A DNA stretch of 64,000 nt, taken from positions 62,001 to 126,000 of the forward strand of contig JADJSH010000005.1 of assembly GCA_016711805.1 (NCBI GenBank), given 5' to 3'. How positions within the stretch are numbered: the stretch's first letter is position 1; each line of letters begins with the position of its first letter. Of this stretch, positions 54,959-64,000 are shown in pieces. This stretch comes from Bacteroidota bacterium. GTDB taxonomy: Bacteria; Bacteroidota; Bacteroidia; B-17B0; Aurantibacillaceae. A model generated the notes under the pieces. It was not told the origin of the DNA. It saw only the letters and a list, made by a program, of their open reading frames with translations, and made no database searches. The position numbers and the translations under genes are program-made.

Positions 54959-56173
54959 ATGGCTTCAGAAAGATATATTTCGATTAAGGATTTTCATTAT
55001 GATTTGCCTGATCATCGTATTGCTAGATATCCCTTGGAAGAAAGAGACTTGTCAAAGTTGTTAGTGTATCAAAACGGAACTATTAACGAGTCGCAGTACA
55101 TTAATATCGATACCTTTTTGCCAACGGAGTCGATATTATATTTCAATAATACAAAGGTCATTCCTGCGCGTTTATTTTTTCAAACCTCAAATCAACGAGA
55201 TATAGAAATATTTTGTTTAGAGCCAATTTCCGATAATGCCGATGTGTATGCTAATATGTTGCAACAGGCGAGTGCCCGATGGAAATGTTTAGTGGGTGGT
55301 GCTGCTAAATGGAAAGAACAATTTGTAACTATCAATACACCACACATACAAATTCAAGCAGAAATCATAGAGCGCTTGAAAGGTGCTTTTATATTAGAGT
55401 TTACTTGGGAACCATCAGATAAAACGTTTGCTGAAGTATTGCAAATAGCTGGAGCGATTCCAATTCCTCCATACTTAAAACGTGCAACTGAAGAACTGGA
55501 TTTAGAACGCTACCAAACTATTTATGCTCAAAAAGAGGGATCTGTGGCAGCTCCTACAGCTGGCTTACATTTTACGGATAGGGTTTTCGGGAAATTGAAA
55601 GCAAAACAAATTAGTGTCAATTACATTACCTTGCATGTGGGCGCTGGTACCTTTAAGCCAGTGAAGTCTGAAACGATGACGGGTCACGACATGCATGGAG
55701 AATACATTGATGTTCCTTTAGAAACCATTGAATTTTTGTGTAAGAATATCGATAAAGATATCACAGCAGTTGGCACAACATCTTTAAGAACATTAGAAAG
55801 TTTATTTTGGATTGGTGAAAAAATTTCAAAACAGCCATCTTTATCAGTCAGTGATTTAATGGTGGAGCAGTGGCAACCATATGAAACTTCAAACAATCAA
55901 ATCAGTGCAAAAGAATCATTGCAACATATCATTGATTTTTTAAAGCAACATGGCTTAAAAAATTTGTATGCTAAAACGAGTATTTTAATTGTACCTGGAT
56001 ACCAATTTAAAATCGTGAAAGCTTTAGTCACTAATTTTCATCAGCCAGAAAGCACTTTAATTTTATTGATTGCTGCTTTTATTGGAGAGGATTGGCGCAA
56101 GGTATACCAATATGCTTTAGAACATGATTATCGATTTTTGAGTTATGGTGATGGATCTTTGCTTTTTAGATAA
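54959..56173 (+). CDS. queA: S-adenosylmethionine:tRNA ribosyltransferase-isomerase
   Basis: Builds epoxyqueuosine in tRNA from preQ1 and SAM. The 404-residue protein has the family start IKDFHYDLPDHRIARYPLEERD, FNNTKVIPARLFF, AAPTAGLHFTD and VGAGTFKPVKSE, and the late motif VTNFHQPESTLILLIAAF. It is longer than the 350-residue E. coli form because of a central insertion (residues 300-320, ISKQPSLSVSDLMVEQW). The ATG at 54959 is in the right place. Other queuosine genes are not nearby. Confidence 0.95.
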   Translation: MASERYISIKDFHYDLPDHRIARYPLEERDLSKLLVYQNGTINESQYINIDTFLPTESILYFNNTKVIPARLFFQTSNQRDIEIFCLEPISDNADVYANMLQQASARWKCLVGGAAKWKEQFVTINTPHIQIQAEIIERLKGAFILEFTWEPSDKTFAEVLQIAGAIPIPPYLKRATEELDLERYQTIYAQKEGSVAAPTAGLHFTDRVFGKLKAKQISVNYITLHVGAGTFKPVKSETMTGHDMHGEYIDVPLETIEFLCKNIDKDITAVGTTSLRTLESLFWIGEKISKQPSLSVSDLMVEQWQPYETSNNQISAKESLQHIIDFLKQHGLKNLYAKTSILIVPGYQFKIVKALVTNFHQPESTLILLIAAFIGEDWRKVYQYALEHDYRFLSYGDGSLLFR

Positions 56174-56318
56174 GTCTAGTATAGTAGACATATATAACTT
56201 CAGAAATAGTTTTTTAGCAACTTCTTAATTTTATTACATAATAGTATATTTTGATGGTTTAGGTAATATTATTTTAAATTCCCCTTTTTTTGACGATATT
56301 TAATTTGTCATAAGTAAG

Positions 56319-58379
56319 TTGAAAAAGAATATTTATACAATCCTTTGCGTTTTAGTAAGCTGCGTTAGTTTTGCTCAGAACGCTAGTGGCGATTATGATC
56401 GAACTATTGATTCACTTAAAAATGCGTTGAATAGTACTACCGACGATACGGTTAAAGTTAATTTATTATTGCAGTTAGTAGAAAGTATCAGTGATGATGA
56501 TGTTTGGCCAAAGTACAATGAGCAAATGCTACAAATTTCTGAAAAGATTGTACAGAGTAAAAATGTCGCTATTCGCCGTAAAGGAAAAAAAGGTTTAGCG
56601 GATGCTTATAATAACATTGGCTTTATGTATAATAATCAAGGCGATATTCCTAACGCCTTAGATTTTTTTGGAAAGAGTTTGCGGATGCAAGAAGAGTTAG
56701 GAGATAAGGAAGGAATTGCTGAGTTAATGAGCAATATTGGTGTGATTTATTATTTTCAAAACGAATTACCAAAGGCTTTAGATTACTATTTAAAGAGTTT
56801 GAAATTACGCGAAGCCCTGGGCGATAAAAATGCTATAGCCAATTCATTAAACAATATTGGTAATTTATTTTATACTCAAAATAATATGCAGCGTGCTTTG
56901 TATTATAGCACGCGTAGTTTAAAGCTTCAGCAAGAAATTGGTGATAAAGAGGGGATGTCTTATTCGTTAAATAATTTGGGAGGCATTTATTTTAGTAAAG
57001 GTGATATTGATAAAGCGTTAGATTATTATTTACAAAGTAAAACTACCCGCGAAGAAATTAGCGATCAGCAAGGGATATCGGCTTCAATGCACAATATAGC
57101 AACCGTTTATTTAAAACGAGCTTCAGAAAATGACAAACAAAAGAACTTAGCTTTAGCCTTAGCCTATACCGATAGTTCTTTGGCTCTCGCAAAAAAGTTA
57201 GGATTTCCAGCAAGTATTAGAAATGCTGAGCGTTTGTTATCTAAAATTGATTCAGCAAAAGGAAATCATGCAGCAGCGTGGGAACACTACAAACAATTTG
57301 TGTTTTATAAGGATAGCATTAATAATGAAGCCAATCATCAAGCTAGTATTAAAAGTCAGTTAAAATATGTGTTCGAGAAAAAAGAAGCCATTATTAAAGA
57401 GCAACAAGATAAAGAACGTGTAATTGGAAGAGAGAAGCACCGGATACAACAAATTATTATTTGGTGTGTAGTTGGCGGATTGATTTTAGTATTAGTGTTT
57501 TCATTTTTCATTTTTAGAAGTTTAACGCAAAATCGTAAAGCCAACAAAATTATTTCGAGTCAGAAAAAATTAGTAGAAGATAAAAATCATATCATTGAAG
57601 AGAAACAAAAAGAAATTATTGATTCTATTAATTATGCTAAACGTATTCAGTACTCGTTGCTAGCACACGGAGATTTTTTAACCACTTATTTATCCCCCTC
57701 TGGAGGGGGAGCAGGGGGAGGGTACTTCATTTATTTTAATCCAAAGGATATTGTTTCGGGTGATTTTTATTGGGCTACTAAAAAAGATAATAAATTTTAT
57801 TTCGCGGTTTGTGATAGTACAGGACATGGAGTGCCAGGCGCTTTCATGAGTTTATTAAACATTGGTTATTTAAGTGAAGCGATTAATGAAAAAGGAATTG
57901 AAAAGCCAAACGAAGTGTTTAATTATGTGCGTCAGCGTTTAATTGATAATATAAGTAAGGATGGGCAAAAAGATGGCTTTGATGGAATTTTAATTTGTAT
58001 GGAGTCGGAACGAGATACTATTAAGATTACATACGCCGCTGCTAATAATAAGCCACTTTTAATTAGTAAGGGACAAGTGCAAGAATTGCTTTCTGATAGA
58101 ATGCCAGTGGGAGTAGGGGAGAGAAAAGACGATTTTAATTTATATACCATTGATGCTAAGAAAGGTGATATGTTGTATTTATACACCGATGGCTATGCCG
58201 ATCAGTTTGGTGGCGAGAAAGGCAAGAAATTCAAATACAAAACATTGAACGAATTAATTTTAGTAAATTATTCTAAAGCACTCAACGAACAACAAGAGAT
58301 TTTGAAAAATACATTTGATGCTTGGAAAGGGAATTTAGAGCAAGTAGATGATGTGTGTGTAGTGGGTATCAAAATATAA
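56319..58379 (+). CDS. TPR-containing SpoIIE-type protein phosphatase
   Basis: A 686-residue membrane-bound sensor/phosphatase. Start TTG at 56319, giving a signal peptide MKKNIYTILCVLVSCVSFAQ; about five TPRs from residue 75 to 310 (GDIPNALDFFGKSLRMQEEL, LPKALDYYLKSLKLREALGD); one transmembrane helix near 378-402 (IIIWCVVGGLILVLVFSFF); a coiled coil; and a SpoIIE PP2C-type domain from about 470. The metal-binding aspartates lie in DIVSGDFYWATKK and FAVCDSTGHGVPGAFMSLL and in LYLYTDGYADQFGG. An unusual Gly-rich insert sits at residues 459-468. Its stop abuts the convergent topB stop with no gap. Confidence 0.88.
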   Translation: MKKNIYTILCVLVSCVSFAQNASGDYDRTIDSLKNALNSTTDDTVKVNLLLQLVESISDDDVWPKYNEQMLQISEKIVQSKNVAIRRKGKKGLADAYNNIGFMYNNQGDIPNALDFFGKSLRMQEELGDKEGIAELMSNIGVIYYFQNELPKALDYYLKSLKLREALGDKNAIANSLNNIGNLFYTQNNMQRALYYSTRSLKLQQEIGDKEGMSYSLNNLGGIYFSKGDIDKALDYYLQSKTTREEISDQQGISASMHNIATVYLKRASENDKQKNLALALAYTDSSLALAKKLGFPASIRNAERLLSKIDSAKGNHAAAWEHYKQFVFYKDSINNEANHQASIKSQLKYVFEKKEAIIKEQQDKERVIGREKHRIQQIIIWCVVGGLILVLVFSFFIFRSLTQNRKANKIISSQKKLVEDKNHIIEEKQKEIIDSINYAKRIQYSLLAHGDFLTTYLSPSGGGAGGGYFIYFNPKDIVSGDFYWATKKDNKFYFAVCDSTGHGVPGAFMSLLNIGYLSEAINEKGIEKPNEVFNYVRQRLIDNISKDGQKDGFDGILICMESERDTIKITYAAANNKPLLISKGQVQELLSDRMPVGVGERKDDFNLYTIDAKKGDMLYLYTDGYADQFGGEKGKKFKYKTLNELILVNYSKALNEQQEILKNTFDAWKGNLEQVDDVCVVGIKI
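57694..57722 (+). repeat. G/C-rich palindromic insert inside the phosphatase gene
   Basis: CCCCCTC-TG-GAGGGGG at 57694-57709 is a perfect 7-bp hairpin, followed by AGCAGGGGGAGGG. It stands out in an A/T-rich gene and is read in frame as SPSGGGAGGG at residues 459-468, between LTTYL and YFIYFNPKDIV, where related proteins have only one or two residues. Confidence 0.7.
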
Positions 58380-60701
58380 TTAAAAAGCTGCTCTAAAATC
58401 ACAACCTTCTTTATAACGATTACACCCAAAAGCGGATTTGCCTTTTATAATTGTTCCTTGTTTACATTTCGGACAGGTTTGGCCTTCGCTAACACTAATG
58501 TTGACAGCGGTATTCGAAGTCACAGCTTCCTCCATAAATTCAACAACACCTTCTTTATTTAAAATTAAATGCCCATTTACTTTTTTAGAGTTAATGACAA
58601 AACCTTTAAAGCTAGGTGTTTTCTTTTTTTGAATCAATACTTGAATTTGTTTATCACTTAGTTTTTTACCACCAAACTCAAAACTAATTTTAAAACTACA
58701 TCCTTCTTTAAATCTGTTACAACCAAAAGCCGTCTTCCCTTTCATCATCGTGCCTTGCTGGCATTGAGGACAAGTCATTATTTCTTCTGCCTTAGGTTTG
58801 CTTGCGGAGGCTTTCGAAGTTTCTTTTTTCTTTTCGGGTACAGTGCTATCATTTTTTGCTACAGCGTTTTCGGCGGCTGTGTTACTCGAAGCCACTTTTT
58901 TTGCTTCTGCCTCAATCGTAATTAATTGCCCATGCTCATATTTTACTTCATGAGTTAAATCGCTCACCATTTGTTTCATTTCTGCTAAAAACAAATGCGG
59001 GTCGTATTCTCCTTTTTCTATTTGTCGTAATTTCTTTTCCCAAATTCCAGTTAACTCTACCGATTTCAATAATTCGTTATTAATCGTTTTAATTAATTGA
59101 ATACCTGTAATCGTCGGAATTAAATTTTTCTTTTGACGAACAACATAGTTACGCTTAAATAATGTCTCAATAATATTGGCACGTGTAGATGGACGACCAA
59201 TACCATTTTCTTTCATCAACTCTCTTAATTCTGGATCATCCACTTGCTTTCCAGCTGTTTCCATGGCTCTTAGCAATGAAGCTTCTGTATGCATTTTTGG
59301 TGGTTGCGTTTGTTTCTCCAACAAATCAGGAGTATGCTCACCTTTTTCGCCTTTCACAAATAAAGGCATTAACTGCTCTTCATCTTCTTTATCTTCTTTG
59401 GCGTCTGATTCTTTTTTAGGGAATAACACGCGCCAACCTTCTTCTAATATTACTTTACCAGTCGCACTAAATTCATTCCCATCCACATCTCCTAAAACTA
59501 CTGTATTACTAACCACGCAATCAGGGTAAAAAGCAGCGATAAAACGACGTGCTATCAAATCATACACCTGTTTTTCTGGTAAATACATCCCTGATGGAGG
59601 AACAACACCCGTTGGTATAATGGCATGATGGTCTGTTATTTTTTTATCATCAAATACTTTTTTGCTTTTACGAATTGGTTTATCCAAAATAGCTTGCGTA
59701 AACTGAGCATAAGGCTTCATGTTTTCTAAGATCCCTTTTACTTTTGGATACATATTCTCAGGTAGATAAGTGGTATCAACCCTTGGATAAGTGACTAATT
59801 TTGATTCGTATAATTTTTGTAAATGCTTTAAGGTATCATCTGCCGAAAAATTTAGTTTCTTATTACACTCTACTTGCAAAGATGTTAAATCAAATAAAGG
59901 TAAGGGACTTTCATTCGCATTTTTTTTGGTACTCGAAACAATTTCAAATAAGTGATTTTTAATGCTCTCTAATATTTTAGTAGCGTCTTCTTTTATGCTG
60001 AACTTGCGTTTGGTACTATTAAAAATAACGGCTCTGTAGGTGGTTTTTAATTCCCAATAGATCTCGGGTTTAAAGTTTTGTATTTCGTTATAACGATTAA
60101 CAATCAACGCTAGAGTAGGGGTTTGCACTCTACCTATAGATAACACACCTTTTCCAGCAGCATATTTTACCGTATATAATCTGCTGGCATTCATTCCTAA
60201 AAGCCAATCGCCAATTGCACGTGCATTGCCGGCAGCATACAATAAATCATAATCTTTACCATCTTTTAAATTATCAAAACCTTCTTTAATGGCTTCATCG
60301 GTCATCGATGAAATCCATAAACGTTTCACTGGTTTTGTATTTGATGCTTTAGATAACACCCAACGTTGTATCAATTCTCCTTCAATTCCAGCATCACCAC
60401 AGTTGATCACTTCTGTGCATTGTTCCATTAATGATTTTAAGGTGTTGAATTGTTTAGTAACACCACTATTATCAATCACTTTTAATTGAAACTTTGGTGG
60501 AATCATTGGAAGAAAATTCAAATCCCAACGTTTCCAATCATCGCTATAATCGTCAGGTGCCTTTAAGGTACACAAATGCCCAAAAGTCCAGCTGATTAGG
60601 TACCCATTACCTTCATAAAAACCATCACGTCGGTTAGTTGCACCAACAATACGGGCAATTTCTTTTCCAACACTAGGTTTTTCGGCAATGCAAAGTTTCA
60701 C
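58380..60701 (-). CDS. topB: DNA topoisomerase III with C-terminal topoisomerase repeats
   Basis: Type IA topoisomerase of 773 residues. The Toprim domain starts MKLCIAEKPSVGKEIARIVG; the catalytic tyrosine is Y305 in LVTYPRVDTTYLPE; DHHAIIPTGV and MKENGIGRPSTRANIIETL are the other signatures. The tail after about residue 640 holds two CPxC zinc-ribbon-like repeats (CPQCQQGTMMKGKTAFGCNR and CPKCKQGTIIKGKSAFGCNR), each with four cysteines; these repeats are near-identical. A Lys/Ser/Ala-rich linker joins it to the core. The start is ATG at 60701. The stop at 58380 directly abuts that of the phosphatase gene. Confidence 0.93.
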   Translation of the reverse strand: MKLCIAEKPSVGKEIARIVGATNRRDGFYEGNGYLISWTFGHLCTLKAPDDYSDDWKRWDLNFLPMIPPKFQLKVIDNSGVTKQFNTLKSLMEQCTEVINCGDAGIEGELIQRWVLSKASNTKPVKRLWISSMTDEAIKEGFDNLKDGKDYDLLYAAGNARAIGDWLLGMNASRLYTVKYAAGKGVLSIGRVQTPTLALIVNRYNEIQNFKPEIYWELKTTYRAVIFNSTKRKFSIKEDATKILESIKNHLFEIVSSTKKNANESPLPLFDLTSLQVECNKKLNFSADDTLKHLQKLYESKLVTYPRVDTTYLPENMYPKVKGILENMKPYAQFTQAILDKPIRKSKKVFDDKKITDHHAIIPTGVVPPSGMYLPEKQVYDLIARRFIAAFYPDCVVSNTVVLGDVDGNEFSATGKVILEEGWRVLFPKKESDAKEDKEDEEQLMPLFVKGEKGEHTPDLLEKQTQPPKMHTEASLLRAMETAGKQVDDPELRELMKENGIGRPSTRANIIETLFKRNYVVRQKKNLIPTITGIQLIKTINNELLKSVELTGIWEKKLRQIEKGEYDPHLFLAEMKQMVSDLTHEVKYEHGQLITIEAEAKKVASSNTAAENAVAKNDSTVPEKKKETSKASASKPKAEEIMTCPQCQQGTMMKGKTAFGCNRFKEGCSFKISFEFGGKKLSDKQIQVLIQKKKTPSFKGFVINSKKVNGHLILNKEGVVEFMEEAVTSNTAVNISVSEGQTCPKCKQGTIIKGKSAFGCNRYKEGCDFRAAF

Positions 60702-60787
60702 GTTTTTATTAAGGGCTTGTTTTGAATGCTTTAAATTATAGTTTAAATTTAGAACTTGTAAAAAAAGTTATTCGCAATTTTTTAAGG

Positions 60788-61465
60788 ATGAACGACAATA
60801 AAGTAGAAGAATTATTAAATGCCGAGTGCAAAGCGCTCAACTTATTTCATCAAGCCGAAATAAGAGGATTAATTGTAGCTGGCAAAACCGAAAAGCAATT
60901 GAACGAAGAACTCTTTGCTTTAGCCTTTGAATTATATGGCATTAAAAAATACTGGCACAAACGTATTGTGCGTTCTGGTAAAAACACTTTGCATCCATAT
61001 CGAGAGAATCCGCCTAATTTAATGATTGAGGAAGATGATATTTTATTTTTTGATTTCGGACCTGTGTTTGAAGATTGGGAGGCAGATGTTGGTAGAACTT
61101 ATGTGATTGGAAATGATCCATTAAAATTGAAATTAAAAGCAGACATTGAAGCAGCTTGGAAAGAATCACGAGATTGGTTTTTTACTAAGACTTCGATTAC
61201 AGGCGCAGAATATTACCAATATAATGTTGAGTTGGCAACTAAGTATGGCTGGACATTTGGTGGAGACATTGCAGGGCATTTAATCGGTAATTTTCCGCAC
61301 GAAATAATTGAAAGCGAAAGCAGAGACAATTATATTCATGTAGACAATCAAAAAGATATGCATTCGCCAGGAGCATTAGGCACTAAACGTGAATGGATTT
61401 TAGAAATACATTTTGTAGATTTAGAAAAACAAATTGGAGGATTTTACGAACAGTTTTTGGTGTAA
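60788..61465 (+). CDS. M24 family metallopeptidase
   Basis: 225 residues from the ATG at 60788; the frame is open upstream but that piece has no homologous look. It has the pita-bread fold residues of the aminopeptidase P/creatinase group: metal aspartates in ILFFDFGPVFEDWEADVGRTYV, histidine in GDIAGHLIGNFPHEII, and a glutamate in EWILEIHFVD. It lacks the N-terminal domain of classical prolidase, so it is a short stand-alone version. A dipeptidase or aminopeptidase role is likely; the true substrate is unknown. It is transcribed away from topB. Confidence 0.82.
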   Translation: MNDNKVEELLNAECKALNLFHQAEIRGLIVAGKTEKQLNEELFALAFELYGIKKYWHKRIVRSGKNTLHPYRENPPNLMIEEDDILFFDFGPVFEDWEADVGRTYVIGNDPLKLKLKADIEAAWKESRDWFFTKTSITGAEYYQYNVELATKYGWTFGGDIAGHLIGNFPHEIIESESRDNYIHVDNQKDMHSPGALGTKREWILEIHFVDLEKQIGGFYEQFLV

Positions 61466-61535
61466 CAAACAGTAGACAATTATAAAAAAGTTTTTTTCAT
61501 ATTTATATAAGTTCCCAAGCATCACTGTCATAATA

Positions 61536-62858
61536 GTGGCATGTTTAACTATTATTCAAGTGCATTTGAATTTAGCACGTTATAAATTTGATAATGTCAT
61601 TAAGTGGGATGTCATTGGCTACTATAGCTATTTACCGGCAACTTTTATTGAAAAAGATGTGACTCTAAGTTTTATTACTCCTGAAAATAAAATTAAATAC
61701 AATGGCATTAAATATGGTTATGTGGATGACTCAAAAGGAAACCATATTATTAAATATTCAATGGGCATGTCGGTATTATACGCTCCATTCTTTTTTGTGG
61801 CTCATGTTTTAGCATCGCCTTTAGGATTTGAGGCCGATGGCTATTCGGCTATTTATGAGTTTTTTATTGAGTTTTCGGGATTGTTTTATTTACTGATTGG
61901 CTTATGGTATTTACGAAAACTACTGTTGCAGTTTTATGATGAGAAAGTAACTGCCATTACTGTAGGATTGGTTTTTTTTGGAACTAATTTATTGTACTAC
62001 TCAGCCGTGGAGTCTCCTATGACTCACGCTTATACCTTTTCGTTGTTTTCGATGTTGCTTTATTACACTTTCGATTTTTATAAAAAAGCGAGTTTCAAAA
62101 ATACAATGGTCTTAGCCTTTATCTTTGGTTTAATACTATTAGTGCGCCCACTTAACATCTTATTGATATTGCCTTTTTTGTTTTTTAATGTCAGCTCATT
62201 TAATGATGTAAAATTGAGGGTTGCATTTTTAATCAACCATTATAAAAACGCTTTGTTATTTATTGCTATTACTTTTTTGATGGTATTGCCGCAGTTACTC
62301 TATTATAAATATGTAACAGGTAATTACTTTACATTTTCGTATGGTAAAGAAGGGTTTTTCTTTAATCAATTTCATCTGTTAGATGTATTAGTGAGTTTTA
62401 GAAAAGGTTGGTTTATTTATACCCCATTGATGTTACTAGCATTGTATGGGATTACAAAAATGAAGTCTAATCATCCTTTTAAAACTTCTGTTTTAGTTTT
62501 ATTACCTATTTACCTGTATTTGGTTTCAAGTTGGTGGTGTTGGTGGTACGGGGGCTCTTTTAGTCAGCGCTCCATGATTGATATCTATCCTTTATTAGCA
62601 TTGCCGTTGGCGGCTTTTATTTTTCAGATAAATGAATTCTCCATAAACAAACAAAAAGTCATATTTACGATTATCACATTATTTGTTTTACTGAATATAT
62701 TTCAAACGGTACAGTACAAATACAACATCATCGATTTTGACGGAATGACTGCCAAAGAATATGTGCAGGTATTTGGAACTTTAGATGATAAAAGAATCGA
62801 CACGACCTTATTAGATAAACCTGATTACGAGCGCGCTGTATTAGGTCTTGATAAATAA
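61536..62858 (+). CDS. GT-C-like membrane protein, glycosyltransferase family 39-like
   Basis: About 440 residues and ten hydrophobic helices. The region KWDVIGYYSYLPATFIEKD in the first loop and later PMTHAYTFSLFSML, VRPLNILLILPFLFFN and SWWCWWYGGSFSQRSMIDIYP suit a GT-C transferase using lipid-linked sugars. The start is uncertain: GTG at 61536 is the first usual codon, but the same frame is open upstream from about 61479 as KKFFSYLYKFPSITVII, which would complete the first transmembrane helix. That would need an ATT or ATA start or a sequencing error. The acceptor is unknown. Confidence 0.7.
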   Translation: MACLTIIQVHLNLARYKFDNVIKWDVIGYYSYLPATFIEKDVTLSFITPENKIKYNGIKYGYVDDSKGNHIIKYSMGMSVLYAPFFFVAHVLASPLGFEADGYSAIYEFFIEFSGLFYLLIGLWYLRKLLLQFYDEKVTAITVGLVFFGTNLLYYSAVESPMTHAYTFSLFSMLLYYTFDFYKKASFKNTMVLAFIFGLILLVRPLNILLILPFLFFNVSSFNDVKLRVAFLINHYKNALLFIAITFLMVLPQLLYYKYVTGNYFTFSYGKEGFFFNQFHLLDVLVSFRKGWFIYTPLMLLALYGITKMKSNHPFKTSVLVLLPIYLYLVSSWWCWWYGGSFSQRSMIDIYPLLALPLAAFIFQINEFSINKQKVIFTIITLFVLLNIFQTVQYKYNIIDFDGMTAKEYVQVFGTLDDKRIDTTLLDKPDYERAVLGLDK

Positions 62859-62927
62859 TGTTATAAATAGCTCAACGCGCTGTATAAACGGTAAATAAAA
62901 CTACCTCTAAATGCTTACTTTTACGGT

Positions 62928-64000
62928 ATGGCATTTTTGCTTAAAGAAAATATTAAAGTTGCAACCGATTCCATTAAAGGAAATAAGTTAAGAGCATATA
63001 TCACCATGCTTATTATTTTTTTAGGAATTACGGCCTTGGTTGGAATTTCCTCTGCTATTGATGCCATTAAAGGTTCTATTAATAGCAACTTTACAAGTAT
63101 GGGCGCTAACTCTTTTACTATCCGAAATCGAGATGTAAGTGTGAGAGTTGGACGACACGGAAAACGTGCAAAAAAATACCAATCCATTACCTATAAAGAA
63201 GCCATGCGCTTTAAAAACGAATTTAACTTTCCTGTGACAACTGCTGTTTCTACAATGGCATCATTTAGTTCACGTATAAAGTTTGAAGCCGAAAAAACAA
63301 ATCCAAACATTCAGGTGTTTGGTGGCGACGAAAATTATTTAGTAACGAGTGGATATGAATTAGAAAAAGGAAGAAATTTTTCTCCTCAAGAAATTTTAAC
63401 AGGAACTCACATTGTGATGATTGGTAAAGATGTGGAGTTTGCTTTATTTAAGGGAAAACAAAAAGCCTTAGATAAATTTATTACAATCAATGGTGGTAAA
63501 TATAAAGTGGTTGGAGTACTTGCGGCTAAAGGAAATAGTATGGGTTTTGGCGGAGATAAAGTGTGCATTATTCCATTAACCACAGCTCGTCAGTATTTTA
63601 GTAAACCCGACATGAGTTTTACGATTAGTGTTTTAGCGAAAAATGCCGCTTGGTTAGATTTAGCTTTAGGAGAGGCCAATGGCTTGTTTCGAAAAATTAG
63701 AAGCGTGCCAATAGGCGAAGAAGAAAATTTTGAAATTACTCGTGCTGATAGTTTAGCTACGATGTTAATTGGCTTAACGAGTAAAGCCTCGATGGGTTTT
63801 ATTATTATCGGCATTATCACCTTGTTAGGTGCAGCCATTGGTTTAATGAATATTATGCTCGTAACCGTAACGGAACGTACTAAAGAAATTGGTATCAGAA
63901 AAGCGATGGGGGCAACTGCTCAAACCATTAAGAATCAGTTTTTAATTGAAAGTGTAGTGATTTGTTTTTTTGGTGGAGGCTTCGGTATTTTAATGGGCAT
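62928..64000 (+). CDS. MacB-type ABC transporter permease (C-terminus outside window)
   Basis: The frame is open for 357 codons from the ATG at 62928 to the window edge. A first transmembrane helix (LIIFLGITALVGISSAI) and the following large extracytoplasmic domain of MacB/FtsX-type permeases are seen: INSNFTSMGANSFTIRNRD, VFGGDENYLVTSGYELEKGR, IVMIGKDVEFALF. The second and third helices start at about residue 285 (MGFIIIGIITLLGAAIGLMN), followed by VTERTKEIGIRKAMGAT, the coupling-helix signature of this family. The ATPase is not visible here. It may export a macrolide-like compound, a lipoprotein or a peptide. Confidence 0.9.
   Translation, partial: MAFLLKENIKVATDSIKGNKLRAYITMLIIFLGITALVGISSAIDAIKGSINSNFTSMGANSFTIRNRDVSVRVGRHGKRAKKYQSITYKEAMRFKNEFNFPVTTAVSTMASFSSRIKFEAEKTNPNIQVFGGDENYLVTSGYELEKGRNFSPQEILTGTHIVMIGKDVEFALFKGKQKALDKFITINGGKYKVVGVLAAKGNSMGFGGDKVCIIPLTTARQYFSKPDMSFTISVLAKNAAWLDLALGEANGLFRKIRSVPIGEEENFEITRADSLATMLIGLTSKASMGFIIIGIITLLGAAIGLMNIMLVTVTERTKEIGIRKAMGATAQTIKNQFLIESVVICFFGGGFGILMG

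Noticed and set aside
62921..63838. Minus-strand frames at the right edge
   Set aside because: They overlap the MacB-type permease, whose family motifs are clear.

Overview
The window looks like ordinary chromosome of a low-GC member of the Bacteroidota. The evidence is: secreted proteins with type IX secretion (T9SS) C-terminal domains of both type A and type B; an archaeal/eukaryote-type prolyl-tRNA synthetase without editing domain; a TonB-dependent receptor; a TPR/SpoIIE phosphatase of the usual Bacteroidota build; promoters of the TTG-N18/19-TAnnTTTG type; and few visible Shine-Dalgarno sequences. The order or genus cannot be fixed from this sequence. No rRNA, tRNA, CRISPR array, prophage or complete insertion sequence was seen.

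Layout. 1-3342: minus-strand housekeeping run map (cut by the window edge), HAD phosphatase, gpmA, proS. 3476-6344: Tyr/Asn/Gly-rich lipoprotein and FadL-like outer-membrane protein. 6427-13074: minus-strand universal stress protein, folD, ffh, GT-C membrane glycosyltransferase, ftcD. 13242-17763: surface-polysaccharide-like operon of two related deacetylase-like proteins plus asparagine synthetase. 18078-23180: giant PKD-repeat T9SS protein. 23235-27182: phosphoribosyltransferase and a beta-propeller exoprotein on a divergent promoter region with palindromes. 27185-31531: hydrolase, SpoIIAA-like protein and biotin-dependent acyl-CoA carboxylase, with bioA divergent. 31626-40931: sucC and sucD far apart on opposite strands, with lipoprotein and T9SS genes between them. 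41371-45954: unusual ABC ATPase/membrane pair and mnmE. 46418-50770: Na/Pi cotransporter and TonB-dependent receptor. 51065-54813: small secreted proteins, a SET-domain protein and a prolyl-hydroxylase-like gene. 54959-64000: queA, TPR-SpoIIE phosphatase, topB, M24 peptidase, membrane glycosyltransferase and a MacB-type permease (cut by the window edge).

Three things stand out. (1) Four diverged copies (about 211-270 bp) of a GC-rich, strongly palindromic intergenic repeat lie at 34325, 41071, 44270 and 53904. Each can fold into a long stem with side hairpins, and they sit in convergent, tandem and divergent gaps alike. (2) The DUF4397 T9SS gene at 37332-39845 is flanked by 74-bp direct repeats (one mismatch) made of the sucD 3' end plus its terminator, with further decayed sucD sequence on the distal side. 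This looks like an insertion or duplication at the sucD end. (3) Several genes are interrupted in a patterned way: three by single-base changes in homopolymers (34559-35307, 46656-48340, 54219-54813) and one by two in-frame TGA codons (35402-37090). Five genes also appear to start with TTG directly after an upstream stop. Sequencing error, recent decay and recoding cannot be told apart from this sequence alone.
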